This document shows positions 44,201-52,475 of a DNA stretch of 64,000 bases, one piece after another (the stretch's first letter is position 1; every line of letters starts with the position of its first letter). The notes beneath the pieces are model-generated. The model was not told the DNA's origin and did not search any database. It saw nothing but the letters and a program-made list of their open reading frames with translations. A program made the position numbers and the translations under genes. Origin of the DNA: Bacteroidota bacterium. Its GTDB lineage: Bacteria > Bacteroidota > Bacteroidia > Chitinophagales > Chitinophagaceae. The DNA is taken from NCBI GenBank assembly GCA_005882315.1, contig VBAR01000001.1:569736-633735 (forward strand). Direction: 5' to 3'.

Positions 44201-45466
44201 ATGAAACTCAGAATTACTGCAGTCTCCTTTTTAGTCCTTCTTTTTTATATAAATGCCGGGGCACAAACCAGCCGCCTAAAAGTATTTATAGATTGCCAAT
44301 CCGGTTGTGATATGAATTATATACGCACAGAAATAAATATTGTTGATTTTGTGCTTGACAGGCTGGCAGCAGATGTACATGTATTAATTACCGATCAAAA
44401 TACGGGCAGTGGAGGCGATAAATATCAATTGATCTTCTTCGGCCAAAATAGTTTTAAACAAATGGCAGATACTATTTATTTTGATAACGCAGCAAACAAT
44501 ACCGATTTTGAAGAAAGAGATCTATTGCTAAAATACCTGAAACTAGGCCTTACTCCTTTTATTACTAAAACAAATATGGCTCAGTATATCACTGTTCAGA
44601 TGAAAACAGAAAAGATCAAGGATGAAACAAAAAAAGATTCAACGCAATCAAAAAAAGACCCTTGGAATTACTGGGTTTTTAATACAAGTATAAATGGCTC
44701 AGGAAGTGCAGAGGAATCCTTTGAAAACTCAAATGTAAATGGCGAATTGTCTGCTGTTCGGATAACAGAGGAATCAAAAATTGGTTTTCAACTTGAAGCG
44801 GGAAAAGAAAGATCATCTTATGAGTATAAAGATGATTCCGGATTTTTACAAAAAGATATTTTTAAAAATGAGAATTATACTTTCACTCAATACCTGATAA
44901 AGTCTATTGACGATCATTGGTCATGGGCTTATGAACTTGAATTATCCAGGAATACTTTTTCAAACAACAAACAACGAACACAACTCTCCTTCGGAATTGA
45001 GTATGACATTTATCCGTACACACAAGTAAATACCAAATATTTTACGATCAGTTACCAACTTGACGTACGTCGTAATAATTATTTTGATTCAACACTATAC
45101 GATAAAACAAAAGAAACACTAGCCGGGCATGGAATTGAAAGCTCTGTTTCATTTAATCAAAAATGGGGAAACATTCAATTTGGCCTAGAGTATCATAACT
45201 ATTTTCATAACTGGAAGCTTTTTAACCTGCAGGCAAATTGCGGAATGGAGATCAGGATAACAGGCGGGTTATCATTTTTTGTTTTTACAAATGCTGAATT
45301 GATCCGCGATCAAATCTTTTTGCCCAAGGAAGGAGCTACTCCACAGGAAGTGCTTACCCGCCAACGACAAATTGCATCTGGTTATTCTTTATCAGCGCAT
45401 TTTGGTATCAATTACCGGTTTGGCTCCAAGCTGAATAATTTTGTCAACCCACGTTTCTTTCGTTAA
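44201..45466 (+). CDS. exported protein, DUF481-like barrel region
   Basis: A 421-aa protein with a signal peptide (to AGAQ, residue 21). The N-terminal domain (about 25-135) has the pattern FIDCQSGCDMNYIRTEINIVDFVLDRLAADVHVLITDQ, a conserved domain I have seen in other outer-membrane proteins but cannot name. The C-terminal 260 residues are beta-strand rich with alternating aromatic residues, like an outer-membrane barrel. I chose the ATG at 44201 since it begins a good signal peptide. Its stop is 3 bp from the stop of the converging aminotransferase gene. Confidence 0.7.
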   Translation: MKLRITAVSFLVLLFYINAGAQTSRLKVFIDCQSGCDMNYIRTEINIVDFVLDRLAADVHVLITDQNTGSGGDKYQLIFFGQNSFKQMADTIYFDNAANNTDFEERDLLLKYLKLGLTPFITKTNMAQYITVQMKTEKIKDETKKDSTQSKKDPWNYWVFNTSINGSGSAEESFENSNVNGELSAVRITEESKIGFQLEAGKERSSYEYKDDSGFLQKDIFKNENYTFTQYLIKSIDDHWSWAYELELSRNTFSNNKQRTQLSFGIEYDIYPYTQVNTKYFTISYQLDVRRNNYFDSTLYDKTKETLAGHGIESSVSFNQKWGNIQFGLEYHNYFHNWKLFNLQANCGMEIRITGGLSFFVFTNAELIRDQIFLPKEGATPQEVLTRQRQIASGYSLSAHFGINYRFGSKLNNFVNPRFFR

Positions 45467-45469
45467 GAA

Positions 45470-46312
45470 TTATTTACTTAGTTGCTTTATAAATGAGTCG
45501 TAGATTTTTTGGATAAGACTATAGGGGTATTCTTTTTCTCTAAACTGCTTTACCCATCTTATTCCATATACTGCGTTTGTAAGAAAGGCTTCTTCTGCAT
45601 TTTCAAGATCATCGGCAGCACATTGCTGTTCCGTTATTCTGTATCCCGCCTCAGGCAACTTATTCAATAAGTATTTTCTCATTACCCCGGCTACACAGCC
45701 CTCACTTAAAGCAGGTGTATAAACTACTTTATCTTTTATCCAGAAAATATTTGCAATAGAAGCTTCGCAAATGCGACCATGTTGATTCATCACTAAAGCA
45801 TCGTTTAGCTTATTTTCTTTTGCAAACCGTGCAGCCATCACATAATGAAGATAACTGGTCGATTTCAGGTTGCTGAACTTATCACAACTTTTAACAGCAT
45901 CTGGGTAAATATCAATTATGAACCCGTTTTCATTTAGCCGGTTGACATTTTCATCAGCAGGAATACATTCAATCGTGTATTGTAGTTTATCATCACAATC
46001 GTTTAGACCTCCTTCTCCCCTGCTCACAGTAAGTCTTATCCGTGCAAGCTGTGTACAATTATTTTTTTCTGCAAGCTGGTAAATCTCATCCGTAATTTTT
46101 TTTTCGGAAAATAATACAGGCACCCGGAAACCGGGCACCTGCATGCTGTAAAACAATCTTTCGAAATGAAACTTTAATAAGTTGATCTTTCCGTTTACCA
46201 TCTTCATCGTTTCAAATAATCCATCGCCGTAGCGGTAACTATGATTGGAAACGGAAAGGGACGGATGTAAAACCTCAAATAACTTTCCGTTATGGTTAAA
46301 ATAATTTTTCAC
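45470..46312 (-). CDS. aminotransferase class IV (PabC/IlvE fold)
   Basis: A roughly 280-aa PLP enzyme of fold type IV. SVSNHSYRYGDGLFETMK is the N-terminal signature, the Schiff-base Lys is in NLKSTSYLHYVMAARFAKEN, and the phosphate cup is EASIANIFWI. It resembles aminodeoxychorismate lyase or a branched-chain aminotransferase; the length favours PabC-like. No ATG fits the usual start, so I propose the GTG at 46312, 5 nt after the upstream gene's stop; an ATG at 46360 would overlap the upstream gene. The start is uncertain. Confidence 0.8.
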   Translation of the reverse strand: MKNYFNHNGKLFEVLHPSLSVSNHSYRYGDGLFETMKMVNGKINLLKFHFERLFYSMQVPGFRVPVLFSEKKITDEIYQLAEKNNCTQLARIRLTVSRGEGGLNDCDDKLQYTIECIPADENVNRLNENGFIIDIYPDAVKSCDKFSNLKSTSYLHYVMAARFAKENKLNDALVMNQHGRICEASIANIFWIKDKVVYTPALSEGCVAGVMRKYLLNKLPEAGYRITEQQCAADDLENAEEAFLTNAVYGIRWVKQFREKEYPYSLIQKIYDSFIKQLSK

Positions 46313-46317
46313 TTTTA

Positions 46318-46740
46318 TTAATGGGCAAAGGGTGCATTTAATACATAAGCCAGCAGGCAAATATGCGTAATAACCAGTAATAATTTAGCGATAAAGCAAA
46401 CCAGGCTTACCAGGCGTTTAGCTTTTTTTGCACGGTGCATATGAAAATGATGATGCCTGCCATCCTCATCACTATGTGCTTTTTTAGTACCCGCTTCTTT
46501 AGGAGGCATACTATCTTTTTCATGATTACTCCTGTTTTGACTGGGCTTGGCGGGATTATTTGATTTTGAAGACTGAGCAGGTTGTTCTGCTTTTTCAGTA
46601 TTTGCTTCATACTGAAGCTGGATACTTTTGCTTTCAGTTTTTACTTTTTTTACTGATGAACCAGCTGCATTTGCAGTGCCGGAAAAGAACATTGAAGCAA
46701 GAACCAGGAGACTAACGGTGATGATGATTTGAGGTTTCAT
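46318..46740 (-). CDS. exported small protein with His-rich linker and C-terminal TM
   Basis: A hypothetical 140-aa protein with signal peptide (to ANAA) at the N-terminus and one hydrophobic helix (RLVSLVCFIAKLLLVITHICLLAYVLNAP) near the C-terminus. Between lie about 70 low-complexity Lys/Ser/Glu residues and a short His cluster (RHHHFHMHRAKK). No family was recognised. It is the first gene of a two-gene operon with the aminotransferase. It shares a sequence module in its upstream region with the NarL regulator at 51283 (see findings). Confidence 0.6.
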   Translation of the reverse strand: MKPQIIITVSLLVLASMFFSGTANAAGSSVKKVKTESKSIQLQYEANTEKAEQPAQSSKSNNPAKPSQNRSNHEKDSMPPKEAGTKKAHSDEDGRHHHFHMHRAKKAKRLVSLVCFIAKLLLVITHICLLAYVLNAPFAH

Positions 46741-47062
46741 TGTTTTTGTTTTACAACTCAAATCTGGCCCCATGCAAGGGGGTAAAACAAGGTAGGAACT
46801 GCGCAAAATGAATATCAGGAGATACTACGCTGGCAAGGCTTTCAGCGGAACGATAAACTGCTTATACCTCGTGAACAGTGTTAGTGCTGGAGTATGAAAA
46901 GGGGGCTACGTACTTGTACGTATTTTTAAAAATCCGCAGAAATACGCTAGCTTTTGACTCGCCGCAATTTGATATTTGGATTCTTATAATTAAATTAGGT
47001 ATGAATATCCCGCCTGTTGAAGCTTACCCTTTCTCCATTTATTCACCTAAAAACTATTTGTT
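46741..47062. promoter_or_regulatory. divergent regulatory region (46.7-47.1 kb)
   Basis: A 322-bp non-coding spacer between divergent genes. It holds a module shared with 52041-52104 (blocks 46799-46830 and 46850-46874). It also holds a 7-bp dyad TACGTAC-TT-GTACGTA at 46907-46922. No TAnnTTTG element was seen near the start at 47063. Confidence 0.45.
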
Positions 47063-47662
47063 ATGAAACAAAACAATTTTTTAAAGGGTAAAGGAATATT
47101 TCCCCTTACACTGTTAATTATTTTTTCAGTTATTATCGCATTCAGATGTGTTGATCGTTCTGCTCCTGAGGCAGGCGGTGGCGCGGCGGCGATAACAGCT
47201 GCACCTGTTAAAGCAGCATTTCATCATTTAAGGATGGACAAAAGCTTTGTTGTGAATTCGCTGGACATGGGCTCGTCAGATTTTAAAAAATTGCTCTTTG
47301 GTTACAGGGTAAATGATTACAATCATTTTCCTGACAGTCTTACCCTGGCTGCATATGCCGCAAAAAACAATTCTGTGATAACTGTGAATCAGCCTTATGT
47401 GTTGAGTATTTTGCCTGAAGCTGATAGCTTACTGACAGATCTTACATTTTCAACCCTAGAATTAAACAAAGCTAAGCTAACCGATCTGGTTGGTCCAAAT
47501 GGCACAAGCGTTACCTACGACTATTTAGTATTTATACCTTATGTGAAAGATTCTGTCGGCAAAAAGTTTTTGTCATATCGTGTAGATTTTAGACCCAGGC
47601 CAGGTGGGGGAGCCGGTAATCCTCAGGAAACAAATCCTTGTCCGCCATTCAAACCTGATTAA
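47063..47662 (+). CDS. hypothetical protein with N-terminal membrane segment (199 aa)
   Basis: No family was recognised. A hydrophobic segment (IFPLTLLIIFSVIIAF, about residues 12-27) may be a signal peptide or an anchor. The mature part has Gly/Ala-rich linkers (EAGGGAAAITAA) and a Pro/Gly-rich tail (PRPGGGAGNPQETNPCPPF). It is the first gene of a compact operon with the 7-TM protein (3-bp gap), the histidine kinase and the NarL regulator, so it could be a periplasmic input partner (inference). A mid-region segment (FVVNSLDMGSSDFKKLLFGY) is the most protein-like block. Confidence 0.6.
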   Translation: MKQNNFLKGKGIFPLTLLIIFSVIIAFRCVDRSAPEAGGGAAAITAAPVKAAFHHLRMDKSFVVNSLDMGSSDFKKLLFGYRVNDYNHFPDSLTLAAYAAKNNSVITVNQPYVLSILPEADSLLTDLTFSTLELNKAKLTDLVGPNGTSVTYDYLVFIPYVKDSVGKKFLSYRVDFRPRPGGGAGNPQETNPCPPFKPD

Positions 47663-47665
47663 AAA

Positions 47666-48394
47666 ATGGATTGGCTAACAGAAATAATAGATTGGTCAGA
47701 GGTATGGGCTACGCTCATACCTCTGATTATTTTTTTTATCAGGCGCCCCAATGCTCCATGGATAAAATCTATGGTAACTTATTTGTGTGTGTTACTTGCT
47801 ATTTCTTTAGTGGTAGACATAACATGGAAACATAAAACCCTTGAAATAGAAGATTGGACAAAAAAGGTTTTTAGTTTTTTATTTCACGGCCCAAATAAGG
47901 ATTTTAATAATGCAATTTTCTATAACATTCTGTCTTCAGCACGGCTCATTTTAATAACCTGGTTTTTTATCGTTATTAACAAGAGCTACAAAAAAATTCA
48001 ATTAGCAATTGCAGTACTATTTTTAGTTTTTGTAGTTATAAACTTCTGTTTTTTTGAAAACATAAATGAAGATTTCAGCAGCAGGTTATTTTCAATAGAA
48101 GCAGGTATCATTTTATTATATTGTCTTCTTTTTATTTATCATGTAAACCTGAGCGACGAAATCGTTTCAATAACATCATTGTCTGAATTCTGGGCTGTAA
48201 CAGGTTTTACGTTATATGCAGCTATCAATTTTTTTATTTTTATGTTCTTCCAGTATCTTATTAAAGCCGCCAAGGAGGCATTCGCAATTGATATCTGGAA
48301 TGTTCATAATATCAGCTATATCGTTTTAAATCTTTTTATTGCTTTTGCCATTTTTAAAGCAGAAAAAACAAATAATGCAACCAGTGTTAATTGA
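47666..48394 (+). CDS. 7-TM membrane protein in a two-component operon, copy 1
   Basis: A 242-aa membrane protein with about seven hydrophobic helices (centred near residues 20, 43, 95, 118, 148, 182 and 222). It is weakly similar over its C-terminal half to the protein at 56491. Both have an acidic residue in a helix before a cluster of aromatic residues, then EFW/YFLW..G..Y..FFI and a final helix ending in K. The 3' end overlaps the kinase gene by 20 bp. Because the kinase has only one helix and no sensor domain, this protein is a candidate sensor (inference). Confidence 0.7.
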   Translation: MDWLTEIIDWSEVWATLIPLIIFFIRRPNAPWIKSMVTYLCVLLAISLVVDITWKHKTLEIEDWTKKVFSFLFHGPNKDFNNAIFYNILSSARLILITWFFIVINKSYKKIQLAIAVLFLVFVVINFCFFENINEDFSSRLFSIEAGIILLYCLLFIYHVNLSDEIVSITSLSEFWAVTGFTLYAAINFFIFMFFQYLIKAAKEAFAIDIWNVHNISYIVLNLFIAFAIFKAEKTNNATSVN

Positions 48395-49178
48395 TATAAC
48401 AAACATGATAACTGTAGGGATAGCCTCGATGTTATTATTTGCTGCCGGTTTTTTGCTGATAATTGTTGTAAACCAGAAAAAGAAATGGATTTTACAAAAA
48501 CAGATGAGCCACCTGAAAGAAAGCCAACAGAACATGCTGATTGAAGGCGCCATTAAAAGCGAGGAGACTGAGCGGCACCGGATTGCTGAGCAATTGCATG
48601 ACGAAGTAGGGGCAATTTTATCATCAGCCAGGCTCCATTTTTCCAATATCAAAACAAATGCGCTGGATGAAACGGACAACCAGCTACTCGATAAATCCAA
48701 GCTGTTGCTTGATGAAGGTATTCAGAAAGTCAGAAGTATTTCGCATAACCTTCACAGTACCTTATTAAAAGAATTCGGGCTGAACGATGCCATTACACAT
48801 TTTGTAAACAAAACCGTACAGGGATCACTGATCAATACAGAACTTCAGCTTGATGATTCACAACTGGTATTAAATCAGCAGACAGAGATCGGCATCTATC
48901 GTATTGTGCAGGAATTATTAAATAATTTACTTAAACATGCAAAAGCTACTAACATAAAAATTGAGTCGCATGCAGCGGATAACATCTTGCAGCTTAAATT
49001 AACTTACAATGGAAATGGTTTGAGTCAGGAAGAATTTGAAACGTTGCGGTATAAACCTGAAGGCCTGGGTCTTAAAAATATAATGAACAGAATAATTCTG
49101 CTTAAAGGTAATATCCGCTATGAAAAATTCTCTTCTGAAAACAGCATAACACTAACAATACCCATAATGACTGAATAA
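48375..49178 (+). CDS. NarL-type sensor histidine kinase (HisKA_3), copy 1
   Basis: A 267-aa kinase with one membrane helix (about 12-33), a coiled-coil (35-65), a HisKA_3 domain with phospho-acceptor His75 (ERHRIAEQLHDEVG) and a HATPase_c domain (IVQELLNNLLKHAKA, EGLGLKNIMNRI). There is no extracellular or PAS sensor domain. I chose the ATG at 48375. It overlaps the 7-TM gene by 20 bp, and its TAA overlaps the ATG of the regulator, so the three are translationally coupled. Confidence 0.92.
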   Translation: MQPVLIDITNMITVGIASMLLFAAGFLLIIVVNQKKKWILQKQMSHLKESQQNMLIEGAIKSEETERHRIAEQLHDEVGAILSSARLHFSNIKTNALDETDNQLLDKSKLLLDEGIQKVRSISHNLHSTLLKEFGLNDAITHFVNKTVQGSLINTELQLDDSQLVLNQQTEIGIYRIVQELLNNLLKHAKATNIKIESHAADNILQLKLTYNGNGLSQEEFETLRYKPEGLGLKNIMNRIILLKGNIRYEKFSSENSITLTIPIMTE

Positions 49179-49828
49179 TGGAAAAAATCAAAATCGCAAT
49201 AGCAGATGATTATAAAATTTTCAGGGAGGGTTTAAAAATCAGCCTAGCTGCAGATACTGATATTGAATTTCTGCATGAGGCAGATAACGGCGAAGATCTT
49301 ATCAGCAATATAGAAAAGCAGCTACCAGATGTAGTGCTGATGGATTTGAAAATGCCTATAATGGATGGCATGGAAGCCACCCAGGTAATCAGGAAGAAAT
49401 ATAGTGACATTAAAATACTGGTGGTGTCAATGTATGATGATGATAAGTTTATCATTCATTTGATGGAAATAGGAGCCAATGGATACTTGCTAAAAAATTC
49501 CGAACCAGACGAAATAAGAAAAGCAATTCACTCTGTGGCAGAAAATGGCTATTACTTTAATGATCTCGTAAATAAAGCGTTGTTGAAAAAATTGGTTCTT
49601 AAAAATAATATTAAACCTTCCTTTAATGAAAATGTTGAACTGACGGAAAGAGAAATGGAAGTACTCAAACTTATCTGTGAAGAAAAAACTGCTGTAGAAA
49701 TTGCCAAAGTGATTTTCCTGAGTCCACGATCTGTTGAAGGAATACGCCAAAGGCTGATTGACAAAATTGGTGTCAGAAATACAGCTGGGCTTGTAATGTT
49801 TGCCGCAAAAAACAATATCGTCAGCTAA
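49178..49828 (+). CDS. NarL/FixJ response regulator, copy 1
   Basis: A 216-aa regulator with a receiver domain (phospho-acceptor Asp56 in LMDLKMP; acidic pair D10, D11) and a LuxR-type helix-turn-helix (ELTEREMEVLKLICEEKTAVEIAKVIFLSPRSVEGIRQRLIDKI). It starts within the stop codon of its kinase and should be that kinase's partner. It has high similarity in pattern to the regulator at 58059. The targets are unknown. Confidence 0.94.
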   Translation: MEKIKIAIADDYKIFREGLKISLAADTDIEFLHEADNGEDLISNIEKQLPDVVLMDLKMPIMDGMEATQVIRKKYSDIKILVVSMYDDDKFIIHLMEIGANGYLLKNSEPDEIRKAIHSVAENGYYFNDLVNKALLKKLVLKNNIKPSFNENVELTEREMEVLKLICEEKTAVEIAKVIFLSPRSVEGIRQRLIDKIGVRNTAGLVMFAAKNNIVS

Positions 49829-49910
49829 ATCTTTATCCTATCTGTTTTACTGCAATTACCAGTATTGAATATAAGTAATCTGATTTTATAAATAATAACC
49901 GGTAATCAAC

Positions 49911-51233
49911 ATGAAAAAAATTACACTTGCAATTTGCTTGTTTATCAGCATTGCCAGCAACTCACAAATAGCTCAAATATTCAGTAACACTACTGATACA
50001 GGTTTTGTTGCCCAAGTCGTCGATTCTACAATTATTGTTAAGCAGAATATCAGTATCAATATAAATAAGATTAAAACGCAAGGCAACGATACATTGAGAA
50101 TACAATTACCGGGAATAACTACACCTGTTCAAATTATAAAAACCAGGCAGTCTATAAATAATACTCTCAATAGTTTTGAATGGTTTGGGGAAATTCAAGG
50201 CTCTCCTAACAGTTTTGTGTTATTTACTACAGTAGGTTCCGCAGTTGCCGGTTATATTCGGGATAATAATAAAATTTACCGGGTGCAGTATAAAGGAAAT
50301 AATGTACATCAAATCGCCTCTATTAATAATAAATACGCCAAGCCCGACAAAGTAATGCATAGAGGATCAATTGTGGACAGTTCATACACAACTGACACAG
50401 CATCTTGCTGCGATACTACCAAAGAAGTAGATGTGTTGGTTGTTTACACTGTAGAAGCTGGTCGTGCAGCGGGAGGAACTGATGGAATGAACGCAACAAT
50501 AGATCTCTGTATTGAGTTATCAAATCAAAGCTATATCAACAGCGGGATCAACGTGAGACAAAACTTGGTGCATACAGAAGAAATAAATTATGCTGATCAG
50601 AATAATGCTGAAACAAATTTAAGCCGGATAACGAGTAATCCAGGAGGAATATTTAATAATGTTTATACTTTGCGCAATACATACAGTGCGGACATTGTCG
50701 TAATGATGGTCAACATGATGTATGGTTACTCTGGTATAGCTAATGTAATGACTACTAATACCGTTGCTTTTGAAAGCAACGCCTTTGCAATAGTCACATA
50801 CGGTGTATCAGCCAGTAATTTGGTGTTCACTCATGAAGTCGGACATTTATTTGGAGCCGGGCATGAAACCTGTGACGCAGACTGGAGTGGCCTTTACAAT
50901 TACAGCCATGGACATGTTGGTGCAAATTATAATACCGTTATGGCAGGCTCTCCTAATTTTAATAGAATTGAATATTGGTCCAATCCTGATATTAATTATC
51001 CTGCAGATGGTTTACCTACAGGGATATCATCTGGTCCTTGTCTATCATACAATGCATTGACATTAAACAATACTATTAATACAGTTAGTAAATTCAGATG
51101 TAGGGAAGGGAGTCTTTGCAAAAAGCCACGCAAATGGTATTCCTGCTGGCTATTATGGTTAAGTATAGCACTCGCATCAGTTATATTTATATGTTGGTAT
51201 TTGTATAAAAGAAGAAGAAGACCAAGTCTATAA
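49911..51233 (+). CDS. reprolysin-type metalloprotease with C-terminal membrane anchor
   Basis: A 440-aa exported zinc protease. A signal peptide (to SNSQ), a propeptide-like region (20-165) and a catalytic domain are present, with H308-E-V-G-H312-L-F-G-A-G-H318 (HExxHxxGxxH), typical of M12/metzincin enzymes. Residues MAGSP may be the Met-turn. The C-terminus is unusual: a Cys-containing linker, one hydrophobic helix (LLWLSIALASVIFICWYLY) and a basic tail KRRRRPSL, instead of a T9SS sorting domain. It lies 82 bp after the NarL regulator and may belong to its regulon. Confidence 0.85.
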   Translation: MKKITLAICLFISIASNSQIAQIFSNTTDTGFVAQVVDSTIIVKQNISININKIKTQGNDTLRIQLPGITTPVQIIKTRQSINNTLNSFEWFGEIQGSPNSFVLFTTVGSAVAGYIRDNNKIYRVQYKGNNVHQIASINNKYAKPDKVMHRGSIVDSSYTTDTASCCDTTKEVDVLVVYTVEAGRAAGGTDGMNATIDLCIELSNQSYINSGINVRQNLVHTEEINYADQNNAETNLSRITSNPGGIFNNVYTLRNTYSADIVVMMVNMMYGYSGIANVMTTNTVAFESNAFAIVTYGVSASNLVFTHEVGHLFGAGHETCDADWSGLYNYSHGHVGANYNTVMAGSPNFNRIEYWSNPDINYPADGLPTGISSGPCLSYNALTLNNTINTVSKFRCREGSLCKKPRKWYSCWLLWLSIALASVIFICWYLYKRRRRPSL

Positions 51234-51269
51234 AATAAAATGCCACCTCATCGGTGGCATTTTATTTTA
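51231..51269. terminator. bidirectional terminator, perfect 17-bp stem
   Basis: The 17-bp arms (51231-51247 and 51253-51269) are perfectly complementary, with core TGCCACC/GGTGGCA, a TCATC loop and A/T tracts on both sides. The left arm starts with the stop codon of the protease gene. Confidence 0.9.
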
Positions 51270-51282
51270 TAAACAATTAGCT

Positions 51283-51963
51283 TCATTGATGAGGTTGTTC
51301 TACAATACCCGCTTTTACTGCATACATCACCAGGCCGGCCATTGATTTGGTACCTGTTTTTGTTTTCAGTTTATCACGGATAGCTTCAATAGTACGGGGG
51401 CTTAGGTCTACAATATCAGCAATTTCCTTTGTACTCTTTTCGTCACACATCAGTTTCAGGATAGTGATCTCTTTTTCACTCAGGTGTACATCCTGTACAG
51501 AAGGTGATGAAGAGGCTGGCTTATTACGCAAACCACTGAGCAATGCTTTATTCGTAAGATCGTTGAAGAAAAACTCATTTTCTGTTACCCCGCGGATGGC
51601 TTCATAGATACCTTCTGCGCCTGCTTCTTTAGTCAGGTAAGAGTTGGCACCTACTTCCATCATCCGGCTGATGATAGAATGATCATTATTCATAGAGAGC
51701 ATGATCACTTTTACATTTGGGTATAATCTTTTTATTTCTGGTAAGGTGGCAAAGCCATCCATTACAGGCATCATAATATCCAGCAACACTACATCGGGCT
51801 GAATATGCTTTAATAAATTAAGCAGCTGCATTCCGTTTTCGGCTTCAGCTACCATTTGAATGTCTTTGCGGGAAGAAAGTGCAGTTTTCACGCCGGTGCG
51901 GAAGATCGTATGATCGTCGGCAATAGCAACTCTGATAACAGTGTTTGATTCTGGGCTTTTCAT
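51283..51963 (-). CDS. NarL/FixJ response regulator, orphan
   Basis: A 226-aa regulator. The receiver domain has Asp62 (LLDIMMP) and the acidic pair D16, D17; the LuxR HTH is HLSEKEITILKLMCDEKSTKEIADIVDLSPRTIEAIRDKLKTKTG. No kinase gene is adjacent, unlike the copies at 49178 and 58059. It may therefore receive phosphate from a kinase of the neighbouring systems. The upstream region contains a module shared with 46797-46874. Confidence 0.93.
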   Translation of the reverse strand: MKSPESNTVIRVAIADDHTIFRTGVKTALSSRKDIQMVAEAENGMQLLNLLKHIQPDVVLLDIMMPVMDGFATLPEIKRLYPNVKVIMLSMNNDHSIISRMMEVGANSYLTKEAGAEGIYEAIRGVTENEFFFNDLTNKALLSGLRNKPASSSPSVQDVHLSEKEITILKLMCDEKSTKEIADIVDLSPRTIEAIRDKLKTKTGTKSMAGLVMYAVKAGIVEQPHQ

Positions 51964-52040
51964 TTTGATTGGATATTATAATTGTTACAAATAAGAAATC
52001 TATCTGAGTGCAAGTTGAAAAAACTCTGCAACATATACCA

Positions 52041-52104
52041 TAGGGGAAGTACGCAATTTCAATTATGCAGAAACTACCCCACGGTAAACAACTTATACTC
52101 GTTA
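52041..52104. promoter_or_regulatory. shared upstream module of the orphan regulator
   Basis: The imperfect dyad GGGGAAGT (52043-52050)/ACTACCCC (52073-52080) brackets TACGCAATTTCAATTATGCAG. It is followed by ACGGTAAACAACTTATAC (from 52081). The two blocks recur in the same order and strand at 46799-46830 and 46850-46874. Confidence 0.45.
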
Positions 52105-52210
52105 CATTTTATAATTCGGAAAACTACGATAGCCACAGTAGAATCCGAGAACTTTAAAAGGAGCAGTTATCCTCTTGTTAACATATGGTCCGGCTATTAG
52201 TTTTGTCGCA

Positions 52211-52330
52211 GAAAGTTGATTGATACGGATGAATCGTTTTCTCCTATCCAATGTCCTAAACCGTCCAGAAAAGTTATTTCCAAATCCTTAGAAAGACCAA
52301 AAACGACACTCTCCCATCAATCAACTTTTC
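52211..52330. repeat. nested inverted repeats, possible structured RNA
   Basis: Outer arms AAAGTTGATTGAT (52212-52224) and 52316-52328 pair perfectly over 13 bp. An inner pair TCGTTTT (52234-52240)/AAAACGA (52300-52306) is separated from the outer pair by exactly 9 nt on each side. The element has no coding potential. Confidence 0.55.
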
Positions 52331-52433
52331 TTTTTACCAGCTAAACCTTGAGCCCCGTTTTTAAAATCCGAACTAACTGAGAGGAAATCATACAACAGAA
52401 ATTTTTTTCATAACAGTAACAGAATAATAATAG

Positions 52434-52465
52434 AAAAAAATCCCGCCAGTGGCGGGATTTTTAAT
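52434..52465 (-). terminator. terminator of the copper monooxygenase gene
   Basis: Stem TCCCGCC/GGCGGGA with an AGT loop and seven T residues on the minus strand (A-run 52434-52440). It could also act on the plus strand. Confidence 0.85.
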
Positions 52466-52475
52466 TTTAATGAGT

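Larger units (their letters stand above)
51964..52475. other. non-coding region with structured repeats (512 bp)
   Basis: There is no gene. The first 140 bp carry a GGGGAAGT/ACTACCCC dyad (52043-52080) and the block shared with 46.8 kb. The centre has nested inverted repeats (52211-52330), and the last part holds a terminator (52434-52465). Confidence 0.6.
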
